This document shows, one piece after another, positions 25,758-38,545 of a stretch of 64,000 nucleotides of DNA. A program made the translations under genes and the position numbers. The DNA comes from Cunninghamia lanceolata (Eukaryota > Streptophyta > Pinopsida > Cupressales > Cupressaceae), in the NCBI GenBank assembly GCA_027924645.1, contig BSBN01000293.1, forward strand, positions 8,146,501-8,210,500, given 5' to 3'. The notes beneath the pieces were generated by a model. The model was not told where the DNA came from and searched no databases. It worked only from the letters and a program-made list of their open reading frames with translations. Position 1 is the first letter of the stretch; each line of letters starts with the position of its first letter.

Positions 25758-27200
25758 AGGATATCGCCAGTACAATGTAGCTTGAATTGTTTTGGCATGT
25801 TTGGGTGTAAAACAGGACCATACCAAGCCTAAAAATACCCATCCATACATGTTGGAACTATCAGTTTGGTCACATCAGGAGCAGGATGAAAGTTACACTC
25901 CTTTGCAACTTTACACTACATGCATCTACCCATTTTTGTGGCAGCAGAAAAACTTTCACCTTGGGCAAACGCCACAAAGATATAAAAAACTGAGAGAGGT
26001 TATTATACAGGGACCCTACATGATCCCGTAGCCTCATATGAAATGTTTCTAAGTGACATAGTTTCTAAGTAACAACTCATCAAAGATTGCTACCTTTTTG
26101 CACTTTGGACTCTTCAAGGATATCGTTAGTATAATGTAGCTTGAACTGTTTCAACATGTTTGGGTGTAAAAAAGGACCATGCCTAGCCTAAACGTACCCA
26201 TCTAGATGCGTTGGAACTATTGGTTTGGTCGCATCAGGAGAAAGACAAAAGTTACTCCCCTTTGCAACTTTACACTACCTCCTTCTGATGATTTTTTGGG
26301 CAGCAGAAAACCTTTCAGCAAGGGAAAATGCCTCAGAGATATCAAAAACTGAGAGGTTATTGTAGAGGGGTTCTACGTGATCATGTTGCCTTGGATAGAA
26401 TGTTTCTAAGTGACACGATTTTTGAGGAAAAGATCGTCAAAGATTGCTTCCTTTTTACACTTTGGACTCTTCAGGGATGTCATCGGTATGTAGCTCAAAT
26501 TGTTTTAGCATGTTTGGGTACAAAAAAGGACCATGCCTAGCCTAAACGTACCCATCCAGATGCATTGGAACTGTCAGTTTGGTTTCATCAGGAGTAAGAC
26601 AAAAGTTACTCCCCTTCGCAACTTTACACTACCTCCTTCTGATAATTTTTGGGGCAGCAGAAAATCTTTCATCACAAGAAAATGCCTCAGAGATATCAAA
26701 AATAGATAGAGGTTATTGTAGAGGGGTTCTATGTGATTGTGTTTCCTTAGATGGAATGTTTCTATGTGTCATGGTTTCCGAGTAATAGCTCGTCAAAGAT
26801 TGCTGCCTTTTTGTACTTTGGACTCTTAAGGGATATTGCTGATACAATGTAACTCGAAATATTTCAACATGTTTGGGTGCAAAATAGGACCATGTCTAGC
26901 CTAAACATACCCATCTGGATGTATTGGAACTGCCAGTTTGGTTGTATCAGGAGTAGGACGAAAGTTACACCCGTTTGTAACTTTACACTACCTCCTAACA
27001 ATTTTTGGGGTAGTAGAAAACCTTTCACCATGGGCAAATACCTCAGAGATATCAAAACTAAGAGAGATTCTTATAGAGGGGTTCTCCATGATCATGTTGC
27101 CTCAGATGGAATATTTCTAAGTTTCAGGGTTTCTGAGTAACAGCTCGTCAAATATTGTTGCCTTTTTGCACTTTGGACTCTTCAGGAATATCACCGATAC
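25758..27200. repeat. Tandem satellite, about 4 units of 357 bp (element 1)
   Basis: Four head-to-tail units, with equivalent starts at about 25759, 26118, 26474, 26831 and a partial fifth at 27184. The units carry recognisable segments such as CATGTTTGGGTG, AAGTTACNCCC and ACTTTGGACTCTT. The same satellite, on the opposite strand, occurs in element 2 at 53584-55378, as expected from the opposite orientation of the elements. Open frames in it change from unit to unit and are not conserved as protein. Confidence 0.9.
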
Positions 27201-28391
27201 AATATCGTTGGTATGGGTGTAAGGTATTAACTTATATTTTAGAGAAAAGTAAAGACTAGAGTTTTTAGGAAGTTGAGGACTAGATAACCCTAAACATAAT
27301 ACAACCTAGAAGTGTTGAAGACCACATGAAGAACATTGACAGTTATCTGAGATAGATTAAACAGAGTATAACACAAACAAAACTTACCAAACTAGGTCTT
27401 TAAAGACAATGCAGTTAGGGTTTAAAACATAACTAATAAGTTTAACTTAAAAACCCTAACTAGTTTTGAACGTTTAAACCTCTGTAGTTGTGATATGAAC
27501 ATTGCCACTATGACATCCTTTATACTTCCAAAACTTCCAACAACAACCACAACTCACCAATCAACATCAACATGACCTTAACACCATATTTTGTGATCAA
27601 CATCAACATCATCAGGATACTGAATAAATCTATGACACATGAAAACACTGAGAACACTGAAGACATGGAGCACAAAGAAGCATGAAGACATGAGCAAACT
27701 TAAGGCATGAGAAAGAACCACAACCCAATCCAACTCCTCAAAGCATGACATGTTATGATGAAGAACCACAACCAAATCGAATGATCTAATGGTATGAACC
27801 AATGATATAAGCAACTATGTCTTGCTATTGTAACATGATAAATAGGAATTTTATTAACTAACATCCAAACCCTGTGACATGAATCTTGATATGACATGAG
27901 TGAAACATGAGTGAACAAGATTAAGACCAATAAGGATCAACTTCATCCATCACTTATATCTAATCCCATGAAGGATAACATGATGATGATGTAAACATCA
28001 ACAATATACCATAGCAAACAAATCAAGTTCATACCACTGCTTGTCAATTTCATACCACTACTTGAGTGAGGTCTTCACTATTCAAGTTCATGCCTTGTCT
28101 TGAAGCACTACAACTCTATGCATCACATCACATACTCTATGAAGAAGCAAGTGTCTTTATATCACAAAACCCAACAACATATCCTGAAAGCATAATGGTA
28201 TCATCAAACAATAGACAACCAATAAACCTACAAAATTACGCATTCCTTACTCAATTACTAACATCCAAGCACTTTGACATCAATGAAAAACATATTCATC
28301 ACAATATTCACTATATATGTGTAAAAATATAGGAGCGAATAAAAAAGGACAAACCTATGTAAACTTACAAATTAATGTGCATACTTACAAA
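27201..28391. other. Unassigned sequence between satellite and transposase
   Basis: AT-rich. No gene recognised. There are short direct words with AACATC and CATGAA. The last part (about 28333-28391) is homologous to the 3' flank of the transposase gene in element 2 (52904-52970). Confidence 0.4.
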
Positions 28392-29655
28392 TCAATGTAA
28401 CATGACTTTACAAAATCAATGTGAATACTTACATATTAATCCAATGAACCTACATCTAGCTCTTCTCTACTCTTTATTGTGTCAAGTATTGCCTCATGGT
28501 CAAACTCACGCACCTTCCACAAGGTCTTGTTCAAAGGTCTACCCCAAAATTATATCAAATAAACATTGGATGCCACGACAAGGTTAGAGTAATGAAGAAT
28601 ATTCTGATGTGTGTCAAAGTCCTAAAATAGCCAAACATTAACACTCTTATGTGGGTACCTTCTAAGCCAGTAACAACCACTAAGCTTGTAGGGTATTTGA
28701 TGTTTTCTCCATCTGTAACTAGGGCCTCCAATTTATTTTTGGCCTCAACACAATGATACAAGTAATAATATGTTCCCTCTTCATTATCTTCATCTGCAAT
28801 AACTGTATAAACATTCCCTACAATGATATGTGCAGCAAATTAGATGAAAATAGTCAACATTATAAAAACACTACAAAGTAAGATAACATTAGGAATTTCA
28901 AAAACTATGTAAGTAGATATATTACCTGGTTGAACTAGATCTAATATGTGGTCAAAGTCAACTGATGATTCCATCTCTGTCAATTCCAGTGCCATCAAGG
29001 GTTGATACATGTCAAGTGGGCTAAGATAACTTAACTTTCATTCGTCAACCAACTCTTTTGACTCACACTCATTCCAAGCTTGAATTTTACATAAAGAACA
29101 AAAGCATGCCATCTTCTGCGTATGGATACTCCATGAACCTGCAATTGAGCTTCTGAAAGAGTGTAGCTCACTTGATCCTATTAGTGTACAACAATCCCCA
29201 TATGGTGCAATGTTAGTATCATCTATCAACCAAAAAATCTATGAACTGAAGACTTAGGTACCTTCATTACCTGGACCCATCGAAGCATTACACCACTCAA
29301 CAATTGATTTTGCATTTGTCATCTTTGCATTGTCTTTATACTTTAACTCTTCTCATGCTATGGCTCTTTTGATACATGCTCCTGCACCATCATGCTCCCC
29401 CTTTCCATGCCCATCCTCACAAAAGTTCCATATATTCAAATATCTCATAGCATGAAGTTTTTGCATTCGTTCCCTTTGTCGCACCAATACCATATCTATT
29501 TTTGATGGTTGTGGTTCCTCTTCAATTAGCATGTTTTCATTTATCATGTCCAATTTTCTCTTCTCATGAAGTTCCCTCATAGCCATTGCTTTCTTTGCAT
29601 TCTTAGCTTCTATATCTTCCTGTGTTGGTTTAATTCTTGATCGTTTCCTTGGCAT
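28392..29655 (-). pseudogene. Transposase with catalytic core deleted (element 1)
   Basis: Two exons: 28926-29655 and 28392-28817, with a GT-AG intron at the same place as in element 2. The first ~75 residues (from MPRKRSRIK) match the element 2 transposase. The reading then jumps directly to IWNFCEDGHGKGEHDGAGAC, so about 1.86 kb, equivalent to element 2 positions 49996-51855, is missing. The deletion removes the cysteine-rich region and the first two catalytic acidic positions but keeps the frame. A TGA follows the AIA motif at 29353-29355, as in element 2. Further stops and a frameshift in the last exon (near 28630) also break it. It cannot encode an active transposase. The truncated protein might still bind DNA, which is inference. 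Confidence 0.8.
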
Positions 29656-29779
29656 GATGGAGAATTTATCTGTAGCATGATAAAGAGACAAATATTAGTT
29701 CCTAAGAAATGAATCCATACAAATTATAACTGAAATATATGTCATTCAACCCTTCATAAAAAATGTACATACAATCATC

Positions 29780-30645
29780 ATGTATAATAGTAAATGTCAC
29801 TCAACCAAAATAGGTACAAAGAATACAAAGCATTATTGCAGCCATACAAAGCATCATTGCACAATGTTATTGCAGCCATACAAAGCATTATGGTACAAAG
29901 TTCACTTCTGTCCTATGAGGATAAGGACAAAGGAGAGTCACCTATTGAGGCTACAAGTGAAAAGTACATGGGACTTCATGTTGACTACAAGGTTGAAGAT
30001 GTGGGGGAGGCCTTGGTGTTAGTGGCATTAGAATACCTAGATACTTACTTGTGGATAGAGATCATCTCCTCATACATGAAGATTTAGCTTGTAGCCATGG
30101 GACATAATTTAGGACACATGATACACTTGATTTTCACTTGGAGACATCTCATGGGCCAGCACTTATTGATAACCATCTAGTCATGAAAGGAGAGATGATT
30201 GAGATCATGGGAGACATCACACTAGGGCATGAGGTAAGGAATGATTTTCTGATGTGTGACAATAGTCCCTTATCTTCACATTATCATGTTATGACAACCA
30301 AAAGGATCAGCCTTAAGGCTTATGATTTTCATGGAGACACTCATGTTGAACTTTGCACTTTTCTATGATTCAACTATCTTGAGACCCTATATCAATTGCA
30401 TGGCAATGTGACTAATTTGTAGTATTTAACTTGGCACATTGTCATAGATATGGGAATGACAACATTTGGTATACAAGGTTTGTATGAACTATCAACATGA
30501 AGAATAATGTAGCATAGCATGGATCAAGATTGGATTAAGCATATTGGGATTTACTTGTATGATCTTGGCACCTATTCATTTGTATTTTAACTTGTTATGA
30601 CAAGATAGTAGTCTTTCATTATGCTTAAGGGATTGTATATTTATA
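29780..30645. other. Unidentified insertion upstream of the element 1 transposase
   Basis: The homologous leader in element 2 (49034-49772) is continuous across this position, so this ~0.85-kb stretch is extra in element 1. It begins with short repeats of GCAGCCATACAAAGCAT. It has small open frames on + (29794-30087, 30138-30368) that I do not recognise. The borders are approximate. Confidence 0.5.
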
Positions 30646-31525
30646 TGTTGTAAGGATTTATTCTTGTATAATTTGACATCACAGTATGTTAAGGTCTTTT
30701 TAAATAATTATTGTACATACTTATTAAAGACCCCAAGTGTAGAAAATATACATGGCACCATGTGAGATTGTAGGCTTCTTTCTTGATCATGATTGTGTTT
30801 ATTTTAATTAATGTTGACCTTTGAGATATCTTTTATTAAGCATACCATGAACTGATTTAAAACATATTCTATTATAAGGACATTTGTGTGTGATGACTAG
30901 GCTCTTTGGGTAGTGAGAACTATGATGAACTATAAATGAAAAATGTAAGACATGTATGCAAAATGTGGAAGCATAGACAAGGTAGATGAACTATAAAATA
31001 AAAAAGGTGAGACTAATATAAACACAAAATATGTAAACCATACAAGTGATATAAACATGTATGATACATCATGATAAAGTAATTCAAATAGAATTAAGGA
31101 GAATGTAAATAACATGCATGTAAAGACTTGATATACTTAAAAAATGGAGATTCAAATGGAGAGAGTACCCAATTATGTAGTGTTTTTTCTTCTTGCATCA
31201 AACTCCTCAACAATTTGAGTTTTTCACCACTTTCTTCCTTTTCAACATTAAATTGAATAACACTCAAATAGAATTAGTAACAACAATACTATTAACCAAT
31301 ATATAATGTTAAATTCCTACAATTCAATCACAAGTTGGCAAAGTAGAAAAGGGTGGTGGAAAGTTCATGCAAAGGTAGTAGAATGTGAAAAATATGCATA
31401 TGAACTTCCCAACAACATGAAAGAAACTTTTTTTTTGTTGGACCATGTGCATAAACTGAAGAAAAGAGAGCATGTGGGACTAGATCATGAGAGTCTAGGC
31501 CTTTTTACTATTTCTATAGTAATCC
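30646..31525 (-). promoter_or_regulatory. Transposase leader and upstream region (element 1)
   Basis: Homologous on the minus strand to 49034-49680 of element 2, including segments near 31190-31255 (GTGGTGAAAAACTCAAATTG on the minus strand). It lies between the palindrome cluster and the transposase start, so it is the likely promoter and 5' UTR. The small open frame on + at 31306-31545 is the antisense of this conserved leader and not a gene. Confidence 0.45.
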
Positions 31526-31575
31526 AAAATGTGCTCGCGTTATAACATGCTCATGTTATAACGTAAGCACGTTTT
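31526..31575. repeat. CpG palindrome cluster, transposase side of the array (element 1)
   Basis: AAAATGTGCTCGCGTTATAA, then CATGCTCATGTTATAACG, then TAAGCACGTTTT: palindromic units in tandem. The counterpart in element 2 is 48984-49033. Confidence 0.85.
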
Positions 31576-31611
31576 GGCCTGCTATAGGAAAATCCATATT
31601 ATTCATTTCTC

Positions 31612-34600
31612 CATGTATTTCTTCTATCTCTCACCTCTCTATCTCTCACCTATCTCTTCCCCTCACCTCTCTACCTCTCACCTATCTCTCCCCCTCACCT
31701 ATCTACCTCTCCCTCAACCCTAAACCTTAATCCCTTGACCCTAAACCTTAATCCTTCAACCCTCAACCCTAATTCCTTATCCCTAAACCCTAAACCCTGA
31801 TCCCTAAACCCCAAACCCTAATACCTCAAGGTCCTAAACCCTAATCACTTATCCCTAAACTCTAAACCCTTTCCCTTATCCCTCAACCCTCAACCCACAA
31901 CCCTCAACCTTAAACCTTAATCCCTCAACCCTAAACCTTAATCCCTTAACCCTAAACCCTAATCCCTAAACCATAAAGCCTAAACCCTAAATGCTATCCC
32001 TATTCCTAAACCATCAACCCTCGACACTATAAATTAAACCCTAATCCCTTATCCCTAATCTCTCAACCATAAACCCTAATCCCTCTACCCTAAACCTTCA
32101 ACCCTAAACCCTATCCCTAATCCCTCTACCCTTAACACTCTACCTTAACCCTAATCCCTCAACCCTCAACCCTAATCTATCAACCCTAAATGCTATCCCT
32201 AAAGCCTCAACCCTAAACCCTAATACCTCAAGGTCCTAAACCCTAATCCCTTATCCCTAAAATCTAAACCCTATCCCTAAACCCTCAACCCTAATCCCTC
32301 ACCCATAAATGCTATCCCTAAATCCTGAACCCTAAACCCTAATCCCTCAAGGTACTAAACCCTAATCCCTTATCCCTAAACTCTAAACCCTGTCCCTATA
32401 CCAACAACCCTAATCCCTCAAACCTAAACATTATCCCTAAAGCCTCAACCCTAAACCCTATTCTCACAAGGTCCTAAACCCTAATCCCTTATCCCTAAAC
32501 TCTAAACCCTATCCCTAAATCCTCAAACCTCAACCTTCAACATTAATCCCTCAACCCTAAACCTTAATCCCTTAACCCTCAATCCTAATCCCTTACCCCT
32601 AAACCCTAGACCGTAATCCCTCAAACCTAAACCCTAAACGCTATCAGTATTTCTAAACCCTCAACCCTTGACACTATACCTTAATCCCTAATCCCTTATC
32701 CCTAAACCCTCAACCCTAAACCCTAATCCCTCAACCCTAAACCTTCAACCCTAAACTCTATTCCTAATCCCTCTACCCTCAACACTCTACCTTAACCCTA
32801 TCCCTCTACCCTCAACCCTAAATGCTATCCCTAAACACTCAAACCTAAACCCTAATCCCTCAAGGTCCTAAATCCGAATCCCTTATCCCTAAACTATAAA
32901 CCCTATCCATAAACCCTCAACCCTAATCCCTCAACCCTAAACTCTATTCCTAAAGCCTCAACACTAAACCCTAAACCCTTAAGGTTCTAAACCCTAATCC
33001 CTTATCCTTAAACTCTAAACCCTATCCCTAAACCCTCAACCCTTAACCCTCAACCCTCAACCTTAAACCTTAATCCCTTAACACTCAACACTAAACCTTA
33101 ATCCCTCAACCCTAAACCGTAATCCCTCAACCCTAAATCCTAAATGCTATCCCTATTCCTAAACCCTCAAGCCACGACACTATACCTTAAACCCTAATCA
33201 CTTATCCCTAACTCCTCAACCCTAAACCATAATCCCTCAACCCTAAACCTTCAACCCTAAACCGTATCCCTAATCCCTCTACCCTCAACACTCTACCTTA
33301 ACCCTAATCCCTTGACCCCCAACCCTAATCCCTCAACTCTAAATGCTATCCCTAGAGACTCAACCCTAAACCCTAATCCCTCAAGCTCATAAACCCTAAT
33401 TCGTTATCCCTAAAATCTAAACCCTATCCCTAAACCCTCAAACCTAATCCCTCAACCCTAAACACTATCCCTAAACACTCAACCCTAAACTCTAATCCCT
33501 CAAGGTCCTAAACCCTAATCCCTTATCCCTAAACTCTAAACCCTATCCCAAAACTCTCAACCCTAAACGCTATCCCTAAACCCTTAACCCTAAACTCTAA
33601 TCCCTCAGGGTCCTAAACCCTAATCCCTTATTAGTAAACTCTAAACCCTATCCCTAAACCCTCAACCCTAATCCCTCAACCCTAAATGATATCCCTAAAG
33701 TCTCAACCCTAAACCTTTTTCCCTCAAGGTCCTAAACCCTAATCTCTTATCCCTAAACTCTAAACCCTATCCCTAAACACTCAACCCTTAACCCTCAACC
33801 TTAAACCTTAATCCCTCAACCCTAAACCTTAATCCCTCAACCCTCAACCCTAATCCCTTATCTCTAAACCCTAAACCCTAATCCCTCAACCCTCAACCCT
33901 AAACATTATCCCTATTCCGAAACCCTCAACCCTTGACACTATACCTTAAACCCTAATCCCTTATTTCTAAACCGTCAACCCTAAACCCTAATCCCTCAAC
34001 CCTAAACCTTCAACCCTAAACCCTATCCCTAATCCCTCTACCCTCAACACTCTACCTTAACCCTAATCCATTAACCCTCAACCCTAATCCCTCAATCCTA
34101 AATGCTATCCCTAAAGCCTCAACCCTAAACCCTAATCCCTCAAGGTCCTAAATCCTAATCTCTTATCCCTAAACTCTATACCCTATCCCTAAACCCTCAA
34201 CCCTAATCCCTCAACCCTAAATGCTATCCCTAAAGCCTCAACCCTAAACTATAATCCCTCAAGGTCCTAAACCCTAATCCCATAACCCTAAACTCTAAAC
34301 CCTATCCCTAAACCCTCAACCCTCAACCTTAAACATTAATCCCTCAACCCCAAACCTTAGTCCCTCAACTCTCAACCCTAATCCCTCAACCCTAAACTCT
34401 AAACCCTAATCCCTCAACCCTAAACCCTAAATGCTATCCCCACTCCTAAACCCTTAACCCTTGGAACTATACCTTAAACCCTAATCTCTTATCCCTAATC
34501 CCTCAACCCTAAACCCTATACCTAATCCCTCTACCCTCAACACTCTACCTTAATCCTAATCCCTAGACACTCAACTCGAATCCCTCAACCCTAAATGATA

Positions 34601-37239
34601 TACCTAAAGAATCAACCCTAAACCCTAATCTCTTAAGGTCCTAAACTCTAATCCCTTATGCCTAAACTCTAAACCCTATCCCTAAACCCTCAAACCTAAA
34701 GCCTAATCCCTTAAGGTCCTAAACCCTAATCCCTTATCCCTAAACTCTAAAGCCTATCCCTAAAACCTCAACCTTAATCCCTCAACCCTAAATGCTATCC
34801 CTAAAGCCTTAACCCTAAACACTTTTCCCTCAAGGTCCTAAACCATAATCCCCTATCCCTAAACACTAAACCCTATCCCTAAACCCTCAACTCTCAACCT
34901 TAAACCTTAATCCCTCAACCCTAAAACTTAATCCCTCAACCCTTAACCATAATCCCTTATCACTAAACCCTAAACCCTAATCCCTCAACCCTAATCCCTA
35001 AACACTATCCCTATTCCTAAACCCTTAACTCTCAACACTATACCTTAAACCCTAATCCCTTATCCCTAAACCCTCAACCCTAAACCCTAATCCCTCATCC
35101 CTAAACCTTCAACCCTAAACCCTATCCCTAATCCCTCTACCCTCAACACCCTACCTTAACCCTAATCCCTCAACCCTCAACCCTAATCCATCAACCCTGA
35201 ATTCTATCCCTAAAGCCTCAAACCTGAACCCTAATCCCTCAAGGTCCTAATACCTAGTCCCTTATCCCTAAAATCCCTCAACCCTAAATGTTATCCCTGA
35301 AGCCTCAACCCTAAATCTTAATCCCTGAAAGTCCTAAACCCTAAACCCTTATCCCTAAACTCTAAACCCTATCCCTAAACCCTCAACCTTAAACCTTAAA
35401 CCTCAATCCCTCAACCCTAAACCTTAATCCCTCAATCCTAAACCCTAATCCCTCATCCCTAAACCCTAAACCCTAATGCCTCAACCTTAAACCCTAAATG
35501 CTATCCCTATTCCTAAACCCTTAATCCTAGACACTATACCTTAAACCCTAATCCCTTATCCCTAAGCCCTCAACCCTAAACCTTAATCCCACCCTAAACT
35601 TTCAACCCTAAACCCTATCCCTAATCCCTCTACCCTCAACACTCTACCTTAACCCTAATCCCTCGACCCTCAACCCTAATCCCTCAACCCTAAATGCTAT
35701 CCCTAAATAATTAACCCTAAATCCTAATCCCTCAAGGTCCTAAACCCTAATCCCTTATCCCTGAACTCTAAACCCTATCCCTAAACCCTCAACCTTCAAC
35801 CTTAAAACTTAATCCCTCAACTATAAACCTTAATCCCTCAACCGTAAAACTTAATCCCTCAACCATCAACCCTAATCCATTATCCCTTATCCCTAAACCC
35901 TAAACCCTAATCCCTAAACCCTAATCCCTTAACCCTAAACCCTAAATGCTTTCCTTATTCCTAAACCCTCAACCCTCGACACTATACCTTAAACCCTAAT
36001 CCCTTATCCCTAAACCCTCACCCTCAACCCTAATCCCTCAACCCTAAACCTTCAACCCTGAACCAGATCCCTAATTCCTCTACCCTTAACACTCTACCTT
36101 AAGCCTAATCCCTTGTTCCTCAACCATAATCCCTCAACCCTAAATGCTATCCCTAAAGCCTCAACCCTAAACCCTAATCCCTCAAGGTCCCAAACCCTAA
36201 TCCCTCAAGGTCCTAAACCCTAATCCCTTATCCCTAAATTCTAAACCCTACCCCTAAACCCTCAACCCTCAACACTCAACCTTAAACCTTAATCCCTCAA
36301 CCCTAATTCCTCAACTCTAAACCCTAATCCCTCAACCATAAACCCTCAACCCTTAAACCCTAAACCCTTAACCCTTAAACCCTAAACCCTTAAACCCTCA
36401 ACCCTTATCCACCCCTCTCCTCCCCTATCTGCCTCACTCCCATCTCTACCATCCTCTACCTTAGACACTCTACCTTAAACCCTAATCCCTTAACCCTCAT
36501 CCCTAAAGATTCAACCCTCAACCCTTAAACCTTCAACCCTATACCCTATCCCTGAACCCTCTACCCTCAACACTATGCCTTAAACCCTAATCCCTCAACC
36601 CTTAAACCCTCAACCCTTAACCTTAAACCATTAAACCTTAAACTCTAAACCCCTAGATACCCTTAAACCCTATACCCTAAACCCTATACATATCCTTTAA
36701 ACCCTCAACCCTCATCCATATGCCTTATATCCTCAACCTTAAACCCTAAACCCTATATCTCAGACACTCAACCTTGAACATTATCCCTCAACTGTAAACT
36801 CTCAACTCTCTACCCTATAGCCTCAACCATATACTTAAGCCCTAATCTCTCAATCCTCAACCCTATACCTTAAACTCTAAAACCTACACCCACAAACCCT
36901 CATCCCTATACCCTATAATCTTACCGTTATACCCTAAACCCTGAATATTGTGCCTCAACCCTATACTTAAAACCTAAACCATACACTCTCAACCCAAGTC
37001 ACCCTATGCCTTATATACCTTCAATCCATATCGTAAACCCTAAACCTTAATCCCCATACCTTACACAATTAATCTTATACACTCAACAAGCTAAATATTA
37101 TCCCTCAATTGTAACCCTCTACCCTCTACTCTCTACCCTCAACCTATTACTTAATCCCTAATCCCTCAACCCGCAACCCTACACCTTAAATGCTAAACCC
37201 AAAAACCTCAACCCTCAACTCTAAAAATTCTACAGGCTC
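31612..37239. repeat. Degenerate telomere-like array, C-rich on + (element 1)
   Basis: After a CT-rich lead-in (31612-31715) the sequence consists of heptamer-like variants: CCCTAAA, CCCTAAT, CCCTCAA, CCCTTAT and CCTTAAT. Units are mixed and not a clean (CCCTAAA)n. A higher order is visible: the box AAGGTCCTAAACC recurs at spacings of about 119 bp (for example 32229, 32347, 32467) alternating with about 400 bp (31827 to 32229, 32467 to 32861). Longer composite phrases such as GACACTATACCTTAAACCC and ATGCTATCCCTATTCCTAAA are shared, as complements, with the array of element 2. Toward 36400-37239 the order decays. Any open frames here are translations of the repeat. Confidence 0.95.
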
Positions 37240-37267
37240 AAGTCCTTATATACCCTAAACCCAAAAC

Positions 37268-37507
37268 CCTTACATACATACATACAAGCATACATACATA
37301 CATACATACATACATACACACACACATACATACATACACACATACACACATACACACATACATACATATATACATACATACAAGCATGCATACATACACA
37401 CAACCATACATAAATACATACAAGCATACATATATACATACACATATACATACATACAAACATACATATAGGAATACATACATACGTACAAGCATACATA
37501 CATACAT
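37268..37507. repeat. (CATA)n microsatellite at the array edge
   Basis: About 240 bp of CATA with occasional CACA and AGCATA variants. It lies between the telomere-like array and the conserved border of end B. Element 2 lacks it; there the telomere-like repeats start directly after the same border. The Met-Tyr-Val-Cys open frames on the minus strand are translations of this tract. Confidence 0.95.
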
Positions 37508-37545
37508 GCTTAATAAGCTTGAACATAAAACATTCCAAGGGAGAC

Positions 37546-37579
37546 ATAACATGAGCACGTTATAACACGCTCACGTTAT
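37546..37579. repeat. CpG palindrome cluster, end B of element 1
   Basis: ATAACATGAGCACGTTATAA overlapping ACACGCTCACGTTAT. Counterpart of 41628-41661. Confidence 0.85.
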
Positions 37580-37636
37580 GTCAAACATGACAAACATTGG
37601 GCAAACTTTTGCGAAAAGGGAAAAAATGCAAAATAG

Positions 37637-37674
37637 ATTATAACGCGAGCGCGTTATAATGTGCTCACATTATA
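37637..37674. repeat. CpG palindrome cluster, end B of element 1 (second)
   Basis: Contains an undamaged palindrome AACGCGAGCGCGTT followed by a TpG-damaged unit. Counterpart of 41541-41574. Confidence 0.85.
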
Positions 37675-38541
37675 TTTTGCTTTGGGAATCCCAAGCCTTA
37701 GGCTTGGTATTTTCTTTGGATTTCCAACCCAAAATCTTGGAGTGCCTTCCCAATATCCAAAGATGTGTTTTTGCATATTCTATAGGATTTCACATAATTT
37801 CATTTGTGCTAACCCTCACATTTGCACGTGTTTCAAGGTCAAACAAATAAAACACCTGGGTAATGTTAGGCTTTCTCTTAGCTATTTAACGATGTAATTT
37901 TTTTCACATTTTGACAATGTTAAGCCTTTATCTTTAATTTCCTTTGTTTGTGTGTCCATTTTTGGGCAAAAACCAGTGCTTGGTCTTTTTTCATTGTAAA
38001 TTAACCATTTAGTGAAATTTAAAAAAAATACATTTTTAGAAACTAAACTCCATTCTACACATATTAAAAAAAAATGATTTTCAATTAGTTTTCAAAATTT
38101 ATAGGGGTAGCATGGCCAAAATTCTGTTCTGTAGGATGTGTCCACTTTGAAAATTAGTAAAAAATTAAATATTCATTAAAATGTTATTAGAAAAATTGGG
38201 CATAAACTACATGTTAGCTAATTTCTCACCAAAGTGATTTTAAAAATACCAAAATAAGTTAACCTTTTGAGGGAGCCACAAAACATGCTATGTTATGTTT
38301 TTTTGATAGAAACAACACCAATTTCTATGGCTCCCTCTTTTGAACCCCTTAATCTATACCATTTAAAAAAAAGGAGTTTAGAAAGTAGACTCGGAGCACT
38401 ATGAAAATTGTTTTTGTTGCGTCTTAAAATTTTGAGTGTAACTATGGTCAATTTCTCATCCAAAGCTAGCGTTTCCTAATTTCAGAAAAAAAGTGGCCAC
38501 TTAAGACCCCTTTTTGGGCCCCCATCTTCTTGCACTTACCC

Positions 38542-38545
38542 TTCA
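38542..38545. repeat. Target-site duplication TTCA, right copy of element 1
   Basis: Follows the terminal CCC at 38541 directly and matches 7680-7683. Confidence 0.9.

Larger units (their letters stand above)
7684..38541. mobile_element. Giant Sola-like DNA transposon, element 1 (30.9 kb)
   Basis: Bounded by terminal inverted repeats (start GGGCAGGTGG, end GTGCACTTACCC-like) and a 4-bp TTCA duplication, within a LINE whose other copy shows the empty site. Order from left: end A with palindromes; seven-exon accessory gene on +; ~357-bp tandem satellite; decayed transposase gene on -; palindrome cluster; 5.6-kb telomere-like array (C-rich on +); palindromes; ~1-kb end B. It is longer than element 2 mainly because a 12.3-kb LTR retrotransposon and two unidentified insertions (in intron 4 and upstream of the transposase) have entered it. 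The transposase lacks its catalytic core, so the element could move only with enzyme supplied in trans. Assignment to a Sola-like superfamily rests on the 4-bp duplication and transposase motifs seen better in element 2. Confidence 0.85.
37508..38541. repeat. End B of element 1, about 1 kb conserved subterminal region
   Basis: Homologous over its whole length, in reverse complement, to 40655-41690 of element 2. It contains two palindrome clusters, a CCCAAGCC...GGCTTGG hairpin, AT-rich sequence and the terminal repeat ending CTTGCACTTACCC at 38541. No protein-coding frame is conserved. The extent of conservation suggests a structural or transposase-binding role. Confidence 0.85.

Noticed and set aside
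25792..27140. Open frames within the 25.8-27.2 kb region
   Set aside because: They fall in a 357-bp tandem satellite, shift frame from unit to unit, and are not kept in the element 2 copies.
31306..31545. A small gene on + upstream of the array
   Set aside because: It is antisense to the conserved transposase leader, and the frame is not open in element 2.
37230..37558. Cysteine/tyrosine-rich open frames on the minus strand
   Set aside because: They translate the (CATA)n microsatellite in three frames and have no conservation in element 2.
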